Positions 7,081-15,999 of a stretch of DNA of 40,180 nucleotides are shown in pieces. The stretch is from Methanobrevibacter thaueri. Lineage in GTDB: Archaea; Methanobacteriota; Methanobacteria; Methanobacteriales; Methanobacteriaceae. The notes beneath the pieces are model-generated. The model made no database searches, was not told the origin of the DNA, and saw nothing but the letters and a program-made list of their open reading frames with translations. The position numbers and the translations under genes are program-made. The stretch covers positions 1 to 40,180 of the forward strand of contig NZ_SUTK01000014.1 in NCBI RefSeq assembly GCF_015062905.1. The letters are read 5' to 3'. Within the stretch, counting starts at the first letter, position 1. The number at the start of each line of letters is the position of its first letter.

Positions 7081-8283
7081 ATGACAGATGAATTGACATA
7101 CTTTAAAGGGACACACAGGGTAATCGCACCCGAAAAAACCATTGAAAACAATGAGGACAAGCTGAAGACAGCAGGAATCACACGTATTGCCGACATAACC
7201 GATTTGGATAGGATTGGCCTTCCGATTTATACTGCAATCAGACCTACCGCCGAAGAAGGTGCAGTGAGCATTTATGGTGGGAAAGGAATCACAAAAGACC
7301 ATGCAAGAGCCTCAGCAATGATGGAAGGCTTCGAAAGGTATTCCGCTGAAAGGCAAGAAAGCGATGAGGTCACAATTGCCGGTTTGGATGAAATTTCCGA
7401 TTTGGGAGAATACATCAATCCGGAATCCCTGAACCTGCCGAAAGACTTTAAAAAGCAGAATCTGGATTCGATGAAGCTGGAATGGAGTCTGGTAAAAGAC
7501 ATTATTTCAGATAAGGAATATTACATTCCAACAAATGCCATTTATCATCCATACATTCATGGAAATGACTGTGAAAGCCTGTTCAAGTCAAACACCAACG
7601 GCCTCGCATCCGGAAATATCCTGGAAGAGGCGATTTTGCATGGAATATTTGAAGTTATAGAGCGTGACGCATGGAGCATTTTCGAACTTACCCATAAAAA
7701 CTATGCCCAAATTGATTTGGACAGCATCGAAAGCGATATTGTCAACGACACAATCGACAGGTTCGAATCAAATGGCATAAAGATAAAGCTGATGGATTTC
7801 ACTGCAGACATCAATGTTCCGACAATCGCCGCTTCAGCCGACGATACCGTCACCCGTGATGCAGGACTTTTAACCTTGGGAATGGGAACCCATCTTGACC
7901 CTGAAGTTGCAATCCTAAGGGCATTGACCGAAGTGGCTCAAAGCAGAGCAACACAAATCAATGGTGCACGTGAGGATACGGTCAGAGCAGACTTTGCCCG
8001 TGAAGCAGGATATGAGCGCATGAAAAGGATTAATAAATACTACTTCAGAGAGGAAGATGAAAAGATATCCCTTTCAAGCATTGAAAATAAGTCAACAACA
8101 TCAATTACAGCTGATTTGGAAATAGTAAAAGATGAATTAATAGCCAACGACATCGATAAGATATTATATTATGATTTGACACGTCCTGAGCTTGATGTCA
8201 GCGTTGTTAGAGTAATAATTCCTGAAATGGAGCTTTTCGCACTTGACCCTTCAAGGGCAGGATACAGATTTTTGAAAGTATGA
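7081..8283 (+). CDS. ycaO: YcaO-domain protein for McrA-glycine thioamidation
   Basis: The 400-residue YcaO protein has the usual ATP-binding elements: a Gly-rich GGKGITKDHARASAMMEGFERYSAE segment (about 62-86), then SNTNGLASGNILEEAILHGIFEVIERDAW (about 171-199), then ALTEVAQSRATQI (about 281-293). In methanogens a YcaO acting with TfuA converts one backbone glycine of methyl-coenzyme M reductase subunit McrA into thioglycine, using ATP and a sulfide source. The tfuA gene four bases downstream supports that specific role over ribosomally made peptide modification, and no precursor peptide gene is visible nearby. The ATG immediately follows the M50 stop, so translation is probably coupled. Confidence 0.92.
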   Translation: MTDELTYFKGTHRVIAPEKTIENNEDKLKTAGITRIADITDLDRIGLPIYTAIRPTAEEGAVSIYGGKGITKDHARASAMMEGFERYSAERQESDEVTIAGLDEISDLGEYINPESLNLPKDFKKQNLDSMKLEWSLVKDIISDKEYYIPTNAIYHPYIHGNDCESLFKSNTNGLASGNILEEAILHGIFEVIERDAWSIFELTHKNYAQIDLDSIESDIVNDTIDRFESNGIKIKLMDFTADINVPTIAASADDTVTRDAGLLTLGMGTHLDPEVAILRALTEVAQSRATQINGAREDTVRADFAREAGYERMKRINKYYFREEDEKISLSSIENKSTTSITADLEIVKDELIANDIDKILYYDLTRPELDVSVVRVIIPEMELFALDPSRAGYRFLKV

Positions 8284-8287
8284 TAAA

Positions 8288-8950
8288 ATGCTAAGGATAA
8301 TAGTTTATACCGGCCTTTCACTTCCTTTTGATGAGGCAAAGGAAATTCTTGATTCAACAGATGAGGTTGAAGTAATCTATAAAAGACCTATTCAGAGAGG
8401 AGATTTGGGTCAGGCCATAAAGGAACATCCTGACATCATCGCAATAATTGACGGAGTATTCCACCAAAGCTCCGCAGTCGGACACAAGGAGATACTCAAC
8501 GTGATGAAAAGTGGAGTTAAGGTATATGGTGCTTCAAGCATGGGTGCCCTGAGAGCGTCAGAACTTGACACATTGGGAATGACCGGAGTAGGATATGTCT
8601 ATACCCAGTATGCAACCGGCGAAGTCGACTCTGATGATGATGTGGCAGTGATGCTTGACGGCGAGACTCTTGAAGCACTGTCCGTTCCGCTGATCAATAT
8701 GAAATATGTTTTTACCAATGCTGTAGATGCAAACATAATTACTGAGGATGAAAAGGACGAATTGCTTAAAATCACCAAAAAGACATTTTATCCTAAAAGA
8801 AACTATTCCCAAACATTAAGTGAATCCGATTTGGACAATGATAAAAAGGCGGAACTGATTGATTTTATCAGAACATCCCCGGACATTAAAAAGGAAGATG
8901 CAAAAGACTTGCTTAAAATAATTAAAAAAGAAATTGATGAAATTAATTAG
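8288..8950 (+). CDS. tfuA: TfuA-like protein for McrA-glycine thioamidation
   Basis: The 220-residue protein has the TfuA core, with the conserved VYGASSMGALRASEL segment (about 81-95) and the nearby IIDGVFHQSSAVGHKEI (about 56-72). TfuA partners YcaO and is thought to deliver or activate sulfur for thioamide formation on McrA. It starts four bases after the ycaO stop in a TGATAAAATG arrangement. The C-terminal third (about 150-220) is charged and helical. No frameshift is seen. The adjacent minus-strand gene converges with 157 bases between stops, in which I see no gene. Confidence 0.9.
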   Translation: MLRIIVYTGLSLPFDEAKEILDSTDEVEVIYKRPIQRGDLGQAIKEHPDIIAIIDGVFHQSSAVGHKEILNVMKSGVKVYGASSMGALRASELDTLGMTGVGYVYTQYATGEVDSDDDVAVMLDGETLEALSVPLINMKYVFTNAVDANIITEDEKDELLKITKKTFYPKRNYSQTLSESDLDNDKKAELIDFIRTSPDIKKEDAKDLLKIIKKEIDEIN

Positions 8951-9107
8951 TGTCATCCACATTAGAAAACTATTTTTAACATTAATTCATTGAAAGATTA
9001 ATTAAAATGAAATAAGTCCTTATTAAAACGATAGTGTTGATAAAACTTTAATTTAAATCAATCACAAAATCAAAATACTAAACGAAAAATAGATAAGGAG
9101 AAATGAA

Positions 9108-9566
9108 TTATTTTTCATTCATTTCACGATACTTTTTGAGAACAATGTCGGGAGTTTCGATGACATGATCAAAACTTGTTGAAAATTCCCTGGCTTCAAA
9201 ATCGCTTTCGACTTTCCTGATTCCATTTAATGAAAATGAACAGCCCTCAATTTTAAATCCAACATCATCGGCAACAACAGAAATCAACTTGACTTCAATT
9301 TCAGATGCCTTTTCCAGCACCTGATTTGCCCTGACATCATATTTCAGGTTTAATGTCTTGTGGGGGAAAATCTCATTAATGGTTCTTTTGATGACTGAAT
9401 CGAAAAGCTCTAAAAACTTTACAGCGGGAGGCAAGTCATTAGCCCACCAATAAGTAATTACAGAGTTCAGTACAATTTTATGTTCGGAATAATCATCGTA
9501 TAATCTTGCACGAACGCCAACCGTACTTTCGTCTGCTTTAATCACCAATACTGGACTAACAGCCAT
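9108..9566 (-). CDS. Conserved archaeal protein, possibly DUF2120 family
   Basis: This 152-residue soluble protein has alternating strands and helices, no membrane segment and no cysteine pairs. It starts MAVSPVLVIKADEST. I cannot assign a function. Its length and style resemble methanogen-specific families such as DUF2120, but that match is from memory and weak. It lies seven bases downstream of the CBS-domain gene in the same direction and is the last gene of a likely four-gene minus-strand unit (amidohydrolase, universal stress protein, CBS protein, this protein). Confidence 0.6.
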   Translation of the reverse strand: MAVSPVLVIKADESTVGVRARLYDDYSEHKIVLNSVITYWWANDLPPAVKFLELFDSVIKRTINEIFPHKTLNLKYDVRANQVLEKASEIEVKLISVVADDVGFKIEGCSFSLNGIRKVESDFEAREFSTSFDHVIETPDIVLKKYREMNEK

Positions 9567-9573
9567 TATACCA

Positions 9574-10419
9574 CTATTCTTTTTTAACCAAAGCCTTGAT
9601 TAAATCACTAGCCCTTACAAGACCGACCAAATCTCCTTCAACTCCAATTACAGGAATTTGCTCGATATTTAAGGATTTCATTTTTTTAGCACAGTCAGAA
9701 ACTTTGGTTTTGGAATTTGCAACCTCAACATTGCTGACAGCAACATCAGCAACAGTCTTGTCTGCAAACTTCAAACTGTTTTTCTCAATGTATAAAACTG
9801 AAGTACTGTCCCATGACCATTTATCCCCTTCGGTTCCGACAGTGGAACTGTGTTCACTTCTTTCGGAGATAATTTCGATTTCAGAAATGAAATCGGTTTC
9901 AGTCAATATACCTGACAATTTAGCGTCGTCATCAAGTGCCAAGATTGATTTCAATCCGAATTGATTCATGGTTTCAAAAGCGACATTCAATGGAGCTTTT
10001 TCCCAAGTTGTTGGAACGGTAGTAATCATATAATTTTCAACAGCGTCATGCACTTCAATTTTGGTTAATGCTTTAGACACCAAATCAAAGGAGGTGATGA
10101 TACCAACTAATTCACCATCATCATTTATAACAGGAACTCTTCTAACATTATTTTCCATCATTACGCGAGCAGCATCGACTACATCGTCGCCAGGTTTGAC
10201 GGTGATTAACTCTCGGGTCATCAACATTGCAATTTGTTCTTCATCAGGATTATTAATTAAATCAGAACGAGTTACTAGTCCTACTAAAATATCAGTATCT
10301 TCTTTAACTACAGGAAGCACTGCTTTGTTTTCTTTTCTCATTAAGTCTAAAACTTTTTCCCTATTTCCTGGAACGGAAACACTGACAACATTTTTAGACA
10401 TTGTTCTTTTAACTAACAT
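9574..10419 (-). CDS. Protein of four CBS domains
   Basis: The 281-residue protein is built of two Bateman pairs, that is four CBS motifs at roughly 1-60, 65-120, 130-185 and 220-281. Repeated signatures are VLPVVKEDTDILVGLVTRSDLI, VPVINDDGELVGIITSFDLV, LALDDDAKLSGILTETDFI and IPVIGVEGDLVGLVRASDLI. Such stand-alone proteins bind adenine nucleotides or SAM and act as energy sensors. I start it at 10419 because TAAAGGTG lies 5 bases upstream; a longer frame to 10467 would overlap the upstream stress gene and lacks a ribosome site. The partner protein it regulates is not evident, although the adjacent universal stress gene also encodes an ATP-binding domain. Confidence 0.9.
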   Translation of the reverse strand: MLVKRTMSKNVVSVSVPGNREKVLDLMRKENKAVLPVVKEDTDILVGLVTRSDLINNPDEEQIAMLMTRELITVKPGDDVVDAARVMMENNVRRVPVINDDGELVGIITSFDLVSKALTKIEVHDAVENYMITTVPTTWEKAPLNVAFETMNQFGLKSILALDDDAKLSGILTETDFISEIEIISERSEHSSTVGTEGDKWSWDSTSVLYIEKNSLKFADKTVADVAVSNVEVANSKTKVSDCAKKMKSLNIEQIPVIGVEGDLVGLVRASDLIKALVKKE

Positions 10420-10453
10420 AAAAACACCTTTATAAAATACAATAATAATAAGT

Positions 10454-10876
10454 TTAATGGACAACAAGTACTGCGCATTTAGCTGAATTTACAACCTTAT
10501 CTGCTACACTACCCATAATAAATCTATCGAAACCGGATTTACCAGAACTACCCATTACAATCAGGTCAATATCCTCTTCCTGTGCAACCTCTAAAATTAC
10601 TCTAGCAGGTGATCCTTCCCTAATTATATGAGTAATCTTTAAATCGCTATCATTCAATTCATCAAATTCCTTGAGATTTTCTTCTGATCTTTCCTTTAAG
10701 ATTTCGTTTAACTGGTATACCTCATCATCCAATGGAAGTCCGTTAACAAAATTATTTTCTGTGACACTCACAGCAACTATTTCGGCTCCACTAACCTTTG
10801 ATAAGAATAACGCATGTTTTTCAGCTTTCTTTGCGAATTCTGAACCGTCTGTAGGAACCAATATCTTTTTATACAT
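10454..10876 (-). CDS. Universal stress protein (UspA family)
   Basis: The 140-residue protein opens with MYKKILVPTDGS, the standard first strand and loop of the UspA fold. The ATP-binding signature G-x2-G-x9-G-S occurs near the C-terminus (MGSSGKSGFDRFIMGSV), so it is an ATP-binding type. Three ATGs cluster at 10885, 10879 and 10876. GGGAG directly abuts the first, so the second or third is used, and the third has the best spacing. It sits between the amidohydrolase and the CBS-domain gene, all transcribed leftward. Role: a probable stress or energy-status protein, exact function unknown. Confidence 0.93.
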   Translation of the reverse strand: MYKKILVPTDGSEFAKKAEKHALFLSKVSGAEIVAVSVTENNFVNGLPLDDEVYQLNEILKERSEENLKEFDELNDSDLKITHIIREGSPARVILEVAQEEDIDLIVMGSSGKSGFDRFIMGSVADKVVNSAKCAVLVVH

Positions 10877-10917
10877 CATTAACATCTCCCATAATATATG
10901 GATTCATATCCATGATA

Positions 10918-12072
10918 TTATACATTTATCTTTTTGTTAATAGTATATAATATATTTTTCGTTTCTACACGATTGCATATATTAAGGTATGGATTTTTAG
11001 AAAAAGATTTTAAAACAATAAATTCGGCAAAATTATCCTCTGAAATCAATGATTTTTCGACAACACTGTTGATTTCAAATCCACATATGTTGGTTGTTGC
11101 CATTTTAACCAAGTCTTTAGGATTGATATACTTCCTATAATAAACAGACATCAATTTGAGAGTGAATTCCAATTCCCTGAACATATTTGGTGAATTCAGC
11201 ATCACATTGTCGCTTCCAATCAAAGGCATTATTCCTAAATCAAGCATCCTGTTTAACGGAGCCACACCAACGTTTAAGGTTGCATTTGCCCTTGGACAAA
11301 CTACAACATTCTGATTTGAACCGGCAACCAATTCCAAATCGTTTGCCTTTGGATTGGTCAGGTGAACCAGCTGAGTGAAACTGCTGTTAACACCTTTGGC
11401 GATTTCAGTTAGCTTATCATTGTTTAATGACTCGATTTGATTGGATTCTGATTCGGCCACATGAATTGATGAGATTTTGCCTTGCTTGCTGCATTTCTCT
11501 GAAATCAGACCTGCAACTTCCGGAGTGATTTCGCCAAAGCCGCTCGGAGCGATTCCATCCGCAATCTTCAATAATTTGCGAATGGCTATTTTAACCTTGC
11601 CCAAATCGGGATCATCACCATAGAAACTGTCGTCACGGCCCAAAATTATCGGCTTGATTGGAAGGTCCTTTGAAGCCACCCTTAAAAGCTTGACTCCCTT
11701 GATTCCCCCTTCACGATAATCGATGAAGTGGGTTGTTCCCGAATCAATCATGTCCTGCATGGATTGCCTCATGGCGTTGACCAAATCCTCATCTTCGGCA
11801 TTGGACAGGGCAACGTGCTTGACGCCATTTGGAGGCTTGACCATTTCAGCCAGCGAAAGGCCGTAACCCTCATCCTTGATTATGGAGTCCCCAATGTGAA
11901 CATGACCGTTGATGAAGGACGGGCATACAATGGCACCATCAACATCAATGATTTTGCCCTCTTTTGCATCTTTTGCAATTTCAATGATTTTCCCATCGTC
12001 CACAACGATATTTTCACGAACAGGAACCAAATCCTGGCCTTTCAATATAATTCCATTAGATACAGTAAACAT
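10918..12072 (-). CDS. Metal-dependent amidohydrolase (ATZ/TRZ-like)
   Basis: The 384-residue protein has the beta-sandwich N-terminus and TIM-barrel of the amidohydrolase superfamily. Metal ligands are H57 and H59 in INGHVHIGD, a histidine in SIHVAESESN (about 204), and an aspartate in LIGSDNVMLN (about 294). The motif layout fits deaminases and chlorohydrolases such as guanine or S-adenosylhomocysteine deaminase relatives, but the substrate is not readable. It is the first gene of the minus-strand set with the universal stress and CBS genes, 41 bases from the former. The role in that set is unknown. Confidence 0.82.
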   Translation of the reverse strand: MFTVSNGIILKGQDLVPVRENIVVDDGKIIEIAKDAKEGKIIDVDGAIVCPSFINGHVHIGDSIIKDEGYGLSLAEMVKPPNGVKHVALSNAEDEDLVNAMRQSMQDMIDSGTTHFIDYREGGIKGVKLLRVASKDLPIKPIILGRDDSFYGDDPDLGKVKIAIRKLLKIADGIAPSGFGEITPEVAGLISEKCSKQGKISSIHVAESESNQIESLNNDKLTEIAKGVNSSFTQLVHLTNPKANDLELVAGSNQNVVVCPRANATLNVGVAPLNRMLDLGIMPLIGSDNVMLNSPNMFRELEFTLKLMSVYYRKYINPKDLVKMATTNICGFEINSVVEKSLISEDNFAEFIVLKSFSKNPYLNICNRVETKNILYTINKKINV

Positions 12073-12195
12073 TAAAGTAAAATCTAATTTTTTTTATTAA
12101 AGTATTTTTTTATTCATTAAATTTATTTAATTTGAAAAACAATAATATTAACTAGATATCGTGAAATTCGATTATCTCTTTTTTAAACCATCAAG

Positions 12196-12789
12196 GTGAT
12201 TTCTATTAACTCCCAGGAAATAAGATACTTTTACAGGAATATTGTTAAAACCGGCAATGTATACCGAGTCAAATACAATAATAAGGATTATGGAGAGTTC
12301 AGTAAATTATCTGATGCATTATATGAAAGGGATGCACTGTTTTTCTGTAATTTCGATTATGATCTGCTTGTCGAATGCGACCTTGAAAACAAGTATGAAA
12401 ACATGGAATTGCCCCCTTTTCCCGAAAAACGGCCAAAAGGCAGAATCAAAGGAACAAAATTCAATAAAAAGGAAAGGGAAGGAGAAATCCTTTTTGACCA
12501 CAAAATAAGGAAATTCTACATTAAAAAAGGCGATGACATCATAGGGCATTACGACACAATGACTGAAGCGTTTTACTATAAAAAGATGCTGATGGACAAC
12601 GATTGGGACATGAATGTGCTGAAATCACACGTCACCGAAAGAATCGAGATTAATATTGTTATTGATCAAAGCAAAGAGTATAAGGTTCAGCTCAACTTCT
12701 GTCCTAAGTGTAAAAGCAGGTTGAAAATCGGTGAAGAGGAATGTCCTTCATGCGGTATTAACATTAAGGATTATCTATATAATAATTAA
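12196..12789 (+). CDS. Duplicated-domain protein with C-terminal zinc ribbon
   Basis: I do not recognise this 197-residue protein. Two copies of a roughly 45-residue unit are visible, at about 12-57 (YRVKYNNKDYGEFSKLSDALYERD) and about 97-142 (FYIKKGDDIIGHYDTMTEAFYYKK). They share Y-x-K, then G-[EH]-[FY]-x-x-[LM]-[ST]-[DE]-A-[LF]-Y, then a [WY]D end. The shape recalls AP2-like three-strand-plus-helix DNA-binding modules. The C-terminus has a zinc ribbon, CPKC and CPSC ten residues apart. The coordinates use a GTG, but that GTG lies inside the Shine-Dalgarno sequence AAGGTGAT (12193-12200). The better-spaced codon is the ATT at 12205. Confidence 0.75.
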   Translation: MISINSQEIRYFYRNIVKTGNVYRVKYNNKDYGEFSKLSDALYERDALFFCNFDYDLLVECDLENKYENMELPPFPEKRPKGRIKGTKFNKKEREGEILFDHKIRKFYIKKGDDIIGHYDTMTEAFYYKKMLMDNDWDMNVLKSHVTERIEINIVIDQSKEYKVQLNFCPKCKSRLKIGEEECPSCGINIKDYLYNN

Positions 12790-12799
12790 AAAAAGGATA

Positions 12800-12815
12800 G
12801 AGAATAATTATTCTC
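12800..12815 (-). terminator. Terminator of carAB
   Basis: The 16-base perfect palindrome GAGAATAATTATTCTC overlaps the carB stop codon at 12808-12810. Read on the minus strand it is followed by TATCC and then eight T (about 12788-12795), which fits transcription termination for carAB. The facing zinc-ribbon gene ends at 12789, so the same DNA may help separate both transcripts. Confidence 0.45.
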
Positions 12816-15800
12816 CATCAACATATTCGTTTAAAGATTTTACATTGATTTCATTATTTTGCACAGCCTCAATAGCATTTAAAACTGCTCTTGCGCCCGC
12901 CAAAGTAGTTACGTAAGGTATACCTAACTCAATAGCTAAACGTCTGATGATATAGCCGTCCTTAGCGGATTGCTTACCTTCAGATGTGTTGATAATCAGG
13001 TCGATTTCCTTGTTCAGGATAGCATCCCTGATGTTAGGTGATCCCTGTGACACTTTCAGGACCTTTTCAACTGAATCAAGGCCGGTTGCATCACCGGTAC
13101 CGGCAGTTGCCACAATATCAAATCCTAAATTGGCAGCCTTTTCAGCGATTGGTCTGATTTTCTTCTTGTCGGCTTCTTTGACACTGATGAAAATCTTACC
13201 TTCTTTAGGAAGTTCCATATTAGCTGAAAGCTGTGATTTGTAGAACGCCATTCCAAAGCTGTCATCAATACCGATACTTTCACCGGTTGATTTCATTTCA
13301 GGACCAAGAACGGTATCGGACTCAGGCAGTTTCAAGAATGGGAATACTGATTCTTTTACGGCCACGTGACCTATCTTGATTTCCTTTTCAAGACCGAAGT
13401 CCCTTAATTTGGCGCCGTTCATAATCCAAGTTGCAACTTTTGCCAATGGCACACCGATAGCTTTACTTACAAACGGAACGGTTCTACTTGCACGAGGGTT
13501 TGCCTCAATGATGTAAACCATCTCTTCGTCAAGCTTGACAGCGTATTGAATGTTCATCAAACCTTTGACATCCAATTCCAAAGCGAGTTTGGTTGAGTGT
13601 TCACGGATTGTGTTCAGGATATGTTCAGGAATTGTCTGAGGAGGTATTACACATGCGGAATCTCCAGAGTGAACACCTGCTTCCTCGATGTGTTCCATGA
13701 TTCCTGCAATGAATACATCTTCTCCGTCACATAACAGGTCCACATCAAGCTCGATTGCATCTTCAAGGAACTTGTCCACAAGAATAGGGTGGTCAGGTGA
13801 AACTTTAACTGCCTCTTTCATATATTCCTCAAGCTCGTTCATATCATAAACGATTTCCATTGCCCTTCCGCCGATAACATATGACGGACGTACAAGGACT
13901 GGGAATGTGATTCTTTCTGCAATCTCTTTTGCCTCTTCGAATGAATTTGCTGTTCCGTATGGTGCCTGATGAATGTGAAGTTTTTCAAGGAGTTCTGCGA
14001 ACAATTCTCTGTCTTCTACCCTGTCGATGCTGTCATATGGTGTTCCCCATATTTTAACGCCTGCATTTGCGAGCGGTACTGCAAGGTTGATTGAGGTTTG
14101 TCCTCCGAATTGCACGATGACCCCATCAGGTTTTTCCTGTTCGATTACACCCATCACATCTTCAAATGTCAACGGTTCAAAGAACAGCTTGTCTGAAATG
14201 TCATAATCGGTACTTACGGTTTCAGGGTTGTTGTTGATCAGGATTGTTTCTATTCCCTCTTCTTTTAAAGCTAAAGAGGAGTGTACACAACAGTAATCGA
14301 ATTCGATACCCTGTCCGATTCTGATTGGTCCTGCACCAAGAATTACCACTTTTTTCTTTGTGGTTGAAGTCAGTTCATTACCCTTATCATAGCTGCTGTA
14401 GTAATATGGAGTTTTAGCTTCGAATTCAGCAGCACAGGTATCTACCATCTTATAGGACTGTTTTATGTTGTATCTGGTAAGCAGGTTTTTGATATACTCT
14501 TCAGTCTGGCCTGAGAGTTCTGCCAAACGTTTGTTTGAGCATCCCATCTGTTTTGCTTTTCTTAAGTACTCTTCATCGTCAAGTTTTTCAGCTGTGACAT
14601 CGTTTTCGAACTCTACGATATTTCTGATTTTGTATAGGAAGAAATTGTCGATTTTGGTGAGTTCACGGATCTTGTCGATATCCATTCCGTCCTTTATAGC
14701 TGAATAGATCTGGAAGTAGATAAGGTCTGTTGGATGAGCAAGGTCTTCTTCGCTCCATTCGACATATTCGAATCCGTCGAATCCCATGTCAAGTGACCTT
14801 AACGCTTTCTGGAATGCCTCTTCGAAGGTTCTTCCGATAGCCATGACCTCTCCGGTCGCCTTCATCTGAACTCCGACTTCACGGCTGATTCCTTTGAACT
14901 TGTCAAACGGCCATCTTGGGATTTTGATAACCACATAATCGATGGCAGGTTCGAATGATGCAGGAGTCTCCTTGGTGATGTCGTTTTTGATTTCATCCAA
15001 GGTCAAACCTAATGCAACTTTTGATGAGATTTTAGCAATTGGGTAACCTGTTGCCTTTGATGCAAGCGCACTACTTCTTGATACCCTTGGGTTTACCTCG
15101 ATTACTTTGTATTCATCGGTTTCAGGGTTTAGCGCAAACTGAATGTTACACCCTCCACGGATTCCCAATGCTCTGATAATCTTTATTGATGCGTCACGCA
15201 TTTTCTGAATGGTTTCGTCACATAGACATTGGATAGGTGCAACTACGACACTGTCTCCTGTGTGGATTCCCATTGGGTCTATGTTTTCCATTGTACATAC
15301 GATGATACAGGTGTCTTCCTTATCTCTCATTACTTCGAATTCGATTTCCTTCCATCCGAGAACGGATTCGTCGATAAGAACCTGGTTGATGAAACTCATA
15401 TCCAAACCGTGATTTGCGATTTCAATAAGTTCCTCTTCGTTGTGGGCGATTCCTCCACCGGTTCCTCCTAATGTGAAGGCCGGCCTTACGATAACAGGAT
15501 AACCGATATCCTCAACCGCTTCAAGAGCTGCCTCCACGCTTTCAACAGCGTGACATTTTGGAATTTGCTCTCCGATTTCTTCCATAAGGTTTGCGAATAA
15601 GTCACGGTCCTCTACATCCTTGATTGTTTGAACGTCGGAACCTATTACCTTAATTCCTTCAAGTAATCCTAAATCTCCAAGTCCTGTTGCAATGTTCAAT
15701 CCGGTCTGTCCTCCCATGGTTGGTAAAATAGCATCAATTTCCTCTTCTTCAATAATTTTTGCAACGACTTCAGGAGTCAAAGGTTCGGTATAGACAGTAT

Positions 15801-15984
15801 CGGCCATTCCCAAGTCAGTTTGAATTGTAGCAGGATTACTGTTAACGAGTACTGTTTCAATACCTTCTTCTCTTAGTGATTTACATGCTTGTGAACCTGA
15901 ATAATCGAATTCTGCTGCTTGTCCGATTTGAATAGGTCCAGATCCAATAATTAATACTTTTTTAATATCTTTATCAACTGGCAT
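12808..15984 (-). CDS. carB: Carbamoyl-phosphate synthase large subunit
   Basis: The 1058-residue protein is full length for CarB. It has two homologous ATP-grasp halves, the first opening KKVLIIGSGPIQIGQAAEFDYSGSQA and the second KKVVILGAGPIRIGQGIEFDYCC at about 550, followed by a C-terminal allosteric MGS-like domain (about 930-1058). Glycine-rich substrate loops (RPAFTLGGTGGG and RPSYVIGGRAM) and the EVNPRVSRSSAL and EANPRASRTVPF motifs are intact. With CarA it makes carbamoyl phosphate from glutamine, bicarbonate and ATP for pyrimidine and arginine synthesis. It follows carA by 15 bases with its own AGAGGGAT site. Many antisense frames lie across it but are by-products of its codons. Confidence 0.98.
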   Translation of the reverse strand: MPVDKDIKKVLIIGSGPIQIGQAAEFDYSGSQACKSLREEGIETVLVNSNPATIQTDLGMADTVYTEPLTPEVVAKIIEEEEIDAILPTMGGQTGLNIATGLGDLGLLEGIKVIGSDVQTIKDVEDRDLFANLMEEIGEQIPKCHAVESVEAALEAVEDIGYPVIVRPAFTLGGTGGGIAHNEEELIEIANHGLDMSFINQVLIDESVLGWKEIEFEVMRDKEDTCIIVCTMENIDPMGIHTGDSVVVAPIQCLCDETIQKMRDASIKIIRALGIRGGCNIQFALNPETDEYKVIEVNPRVSRSSALASKATGYPIAKISSKVALGLTLDEIKNDITKETPASFEPAIDYVVIKIPRWPFDKFKGISREVGVQMKATGEVMAIGRTFEEAFQKALRSLDMGFDGFEYVEWSEEDLAHPTDLIYFQIYSAIKDGMDIDKIRELTKIDNFFLYKIRNIVEFENDVTAEKLDDEEYLRKAKQMGCSNKRLAELSGQTEEYIKNLLTRYNIKQSYKMVDTCAAEFEAKTPYYYSSYDKGNELTSTTKKKVVILGAGPIRIGQGIEFDYCCVHSSLALKEEGIETILINNNPETVSTDYDISDKLFFEPLTFEDVMGVIEQEKPDGVIVQFGGQTSINLAVPLANAGVKIWGTPYDSIDRVEDRELFAELLEKLHIHQAPYGTANSFEEAKEIAERITFPVLVRPSYVIGGRAMEIVYDMNELEEYMKEAVKVSPDHPILVDKFLEDAIELDVDLLCDGEDVFIAGIMEHIEEAGVHSGDSACVIPPQTIPEHILNTIREHSTKLALELDVKGLMNIQYAVKLDEEMVYIIEANPRASRTVPFVSKAIGVPLAKVATWIMNGAKLRDFGLEKEIKIGHVAVKESVFPFLKLPESDTVLGPEMKSTGESIGIDDSFGMAFYKSQLSANMELPKEGKIFISVKEADKKKIRPIAEKAANLGFDIVATAGTGDATGLDSVEKVLKVSQGSPNIRDAILNKEIDLIINTSEGKQSAKDGYIIRRLAIELGIPYVTTLAGARAVLNAIEAVQNNEINVKSLNEYVDGE

Positions 15985-15999
15985 TTGTAATCCCTCTAA

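Noticed and set aside
9100..9130. GAAATGAAT/ATTCATTTC repeat at the end of the small conserved gene
   Set aside because: It overlaps codons of the gene's own end and has no T-run at the proper side, so it is likely coincidental.
10420..10467. Longer start for the CBS-domain gene
   Set aside because: The extension overlaps the end of the universal stress gene and has no ribosome site, while ATG 10419 follows AAAGGTG.
14465..15471. Several open frames on the plus strand opposite carB
   Set aside because: They lie antisense to a conserved, intact gene and have no ribosome sites or recognisable domains; they follow from carB codon use.
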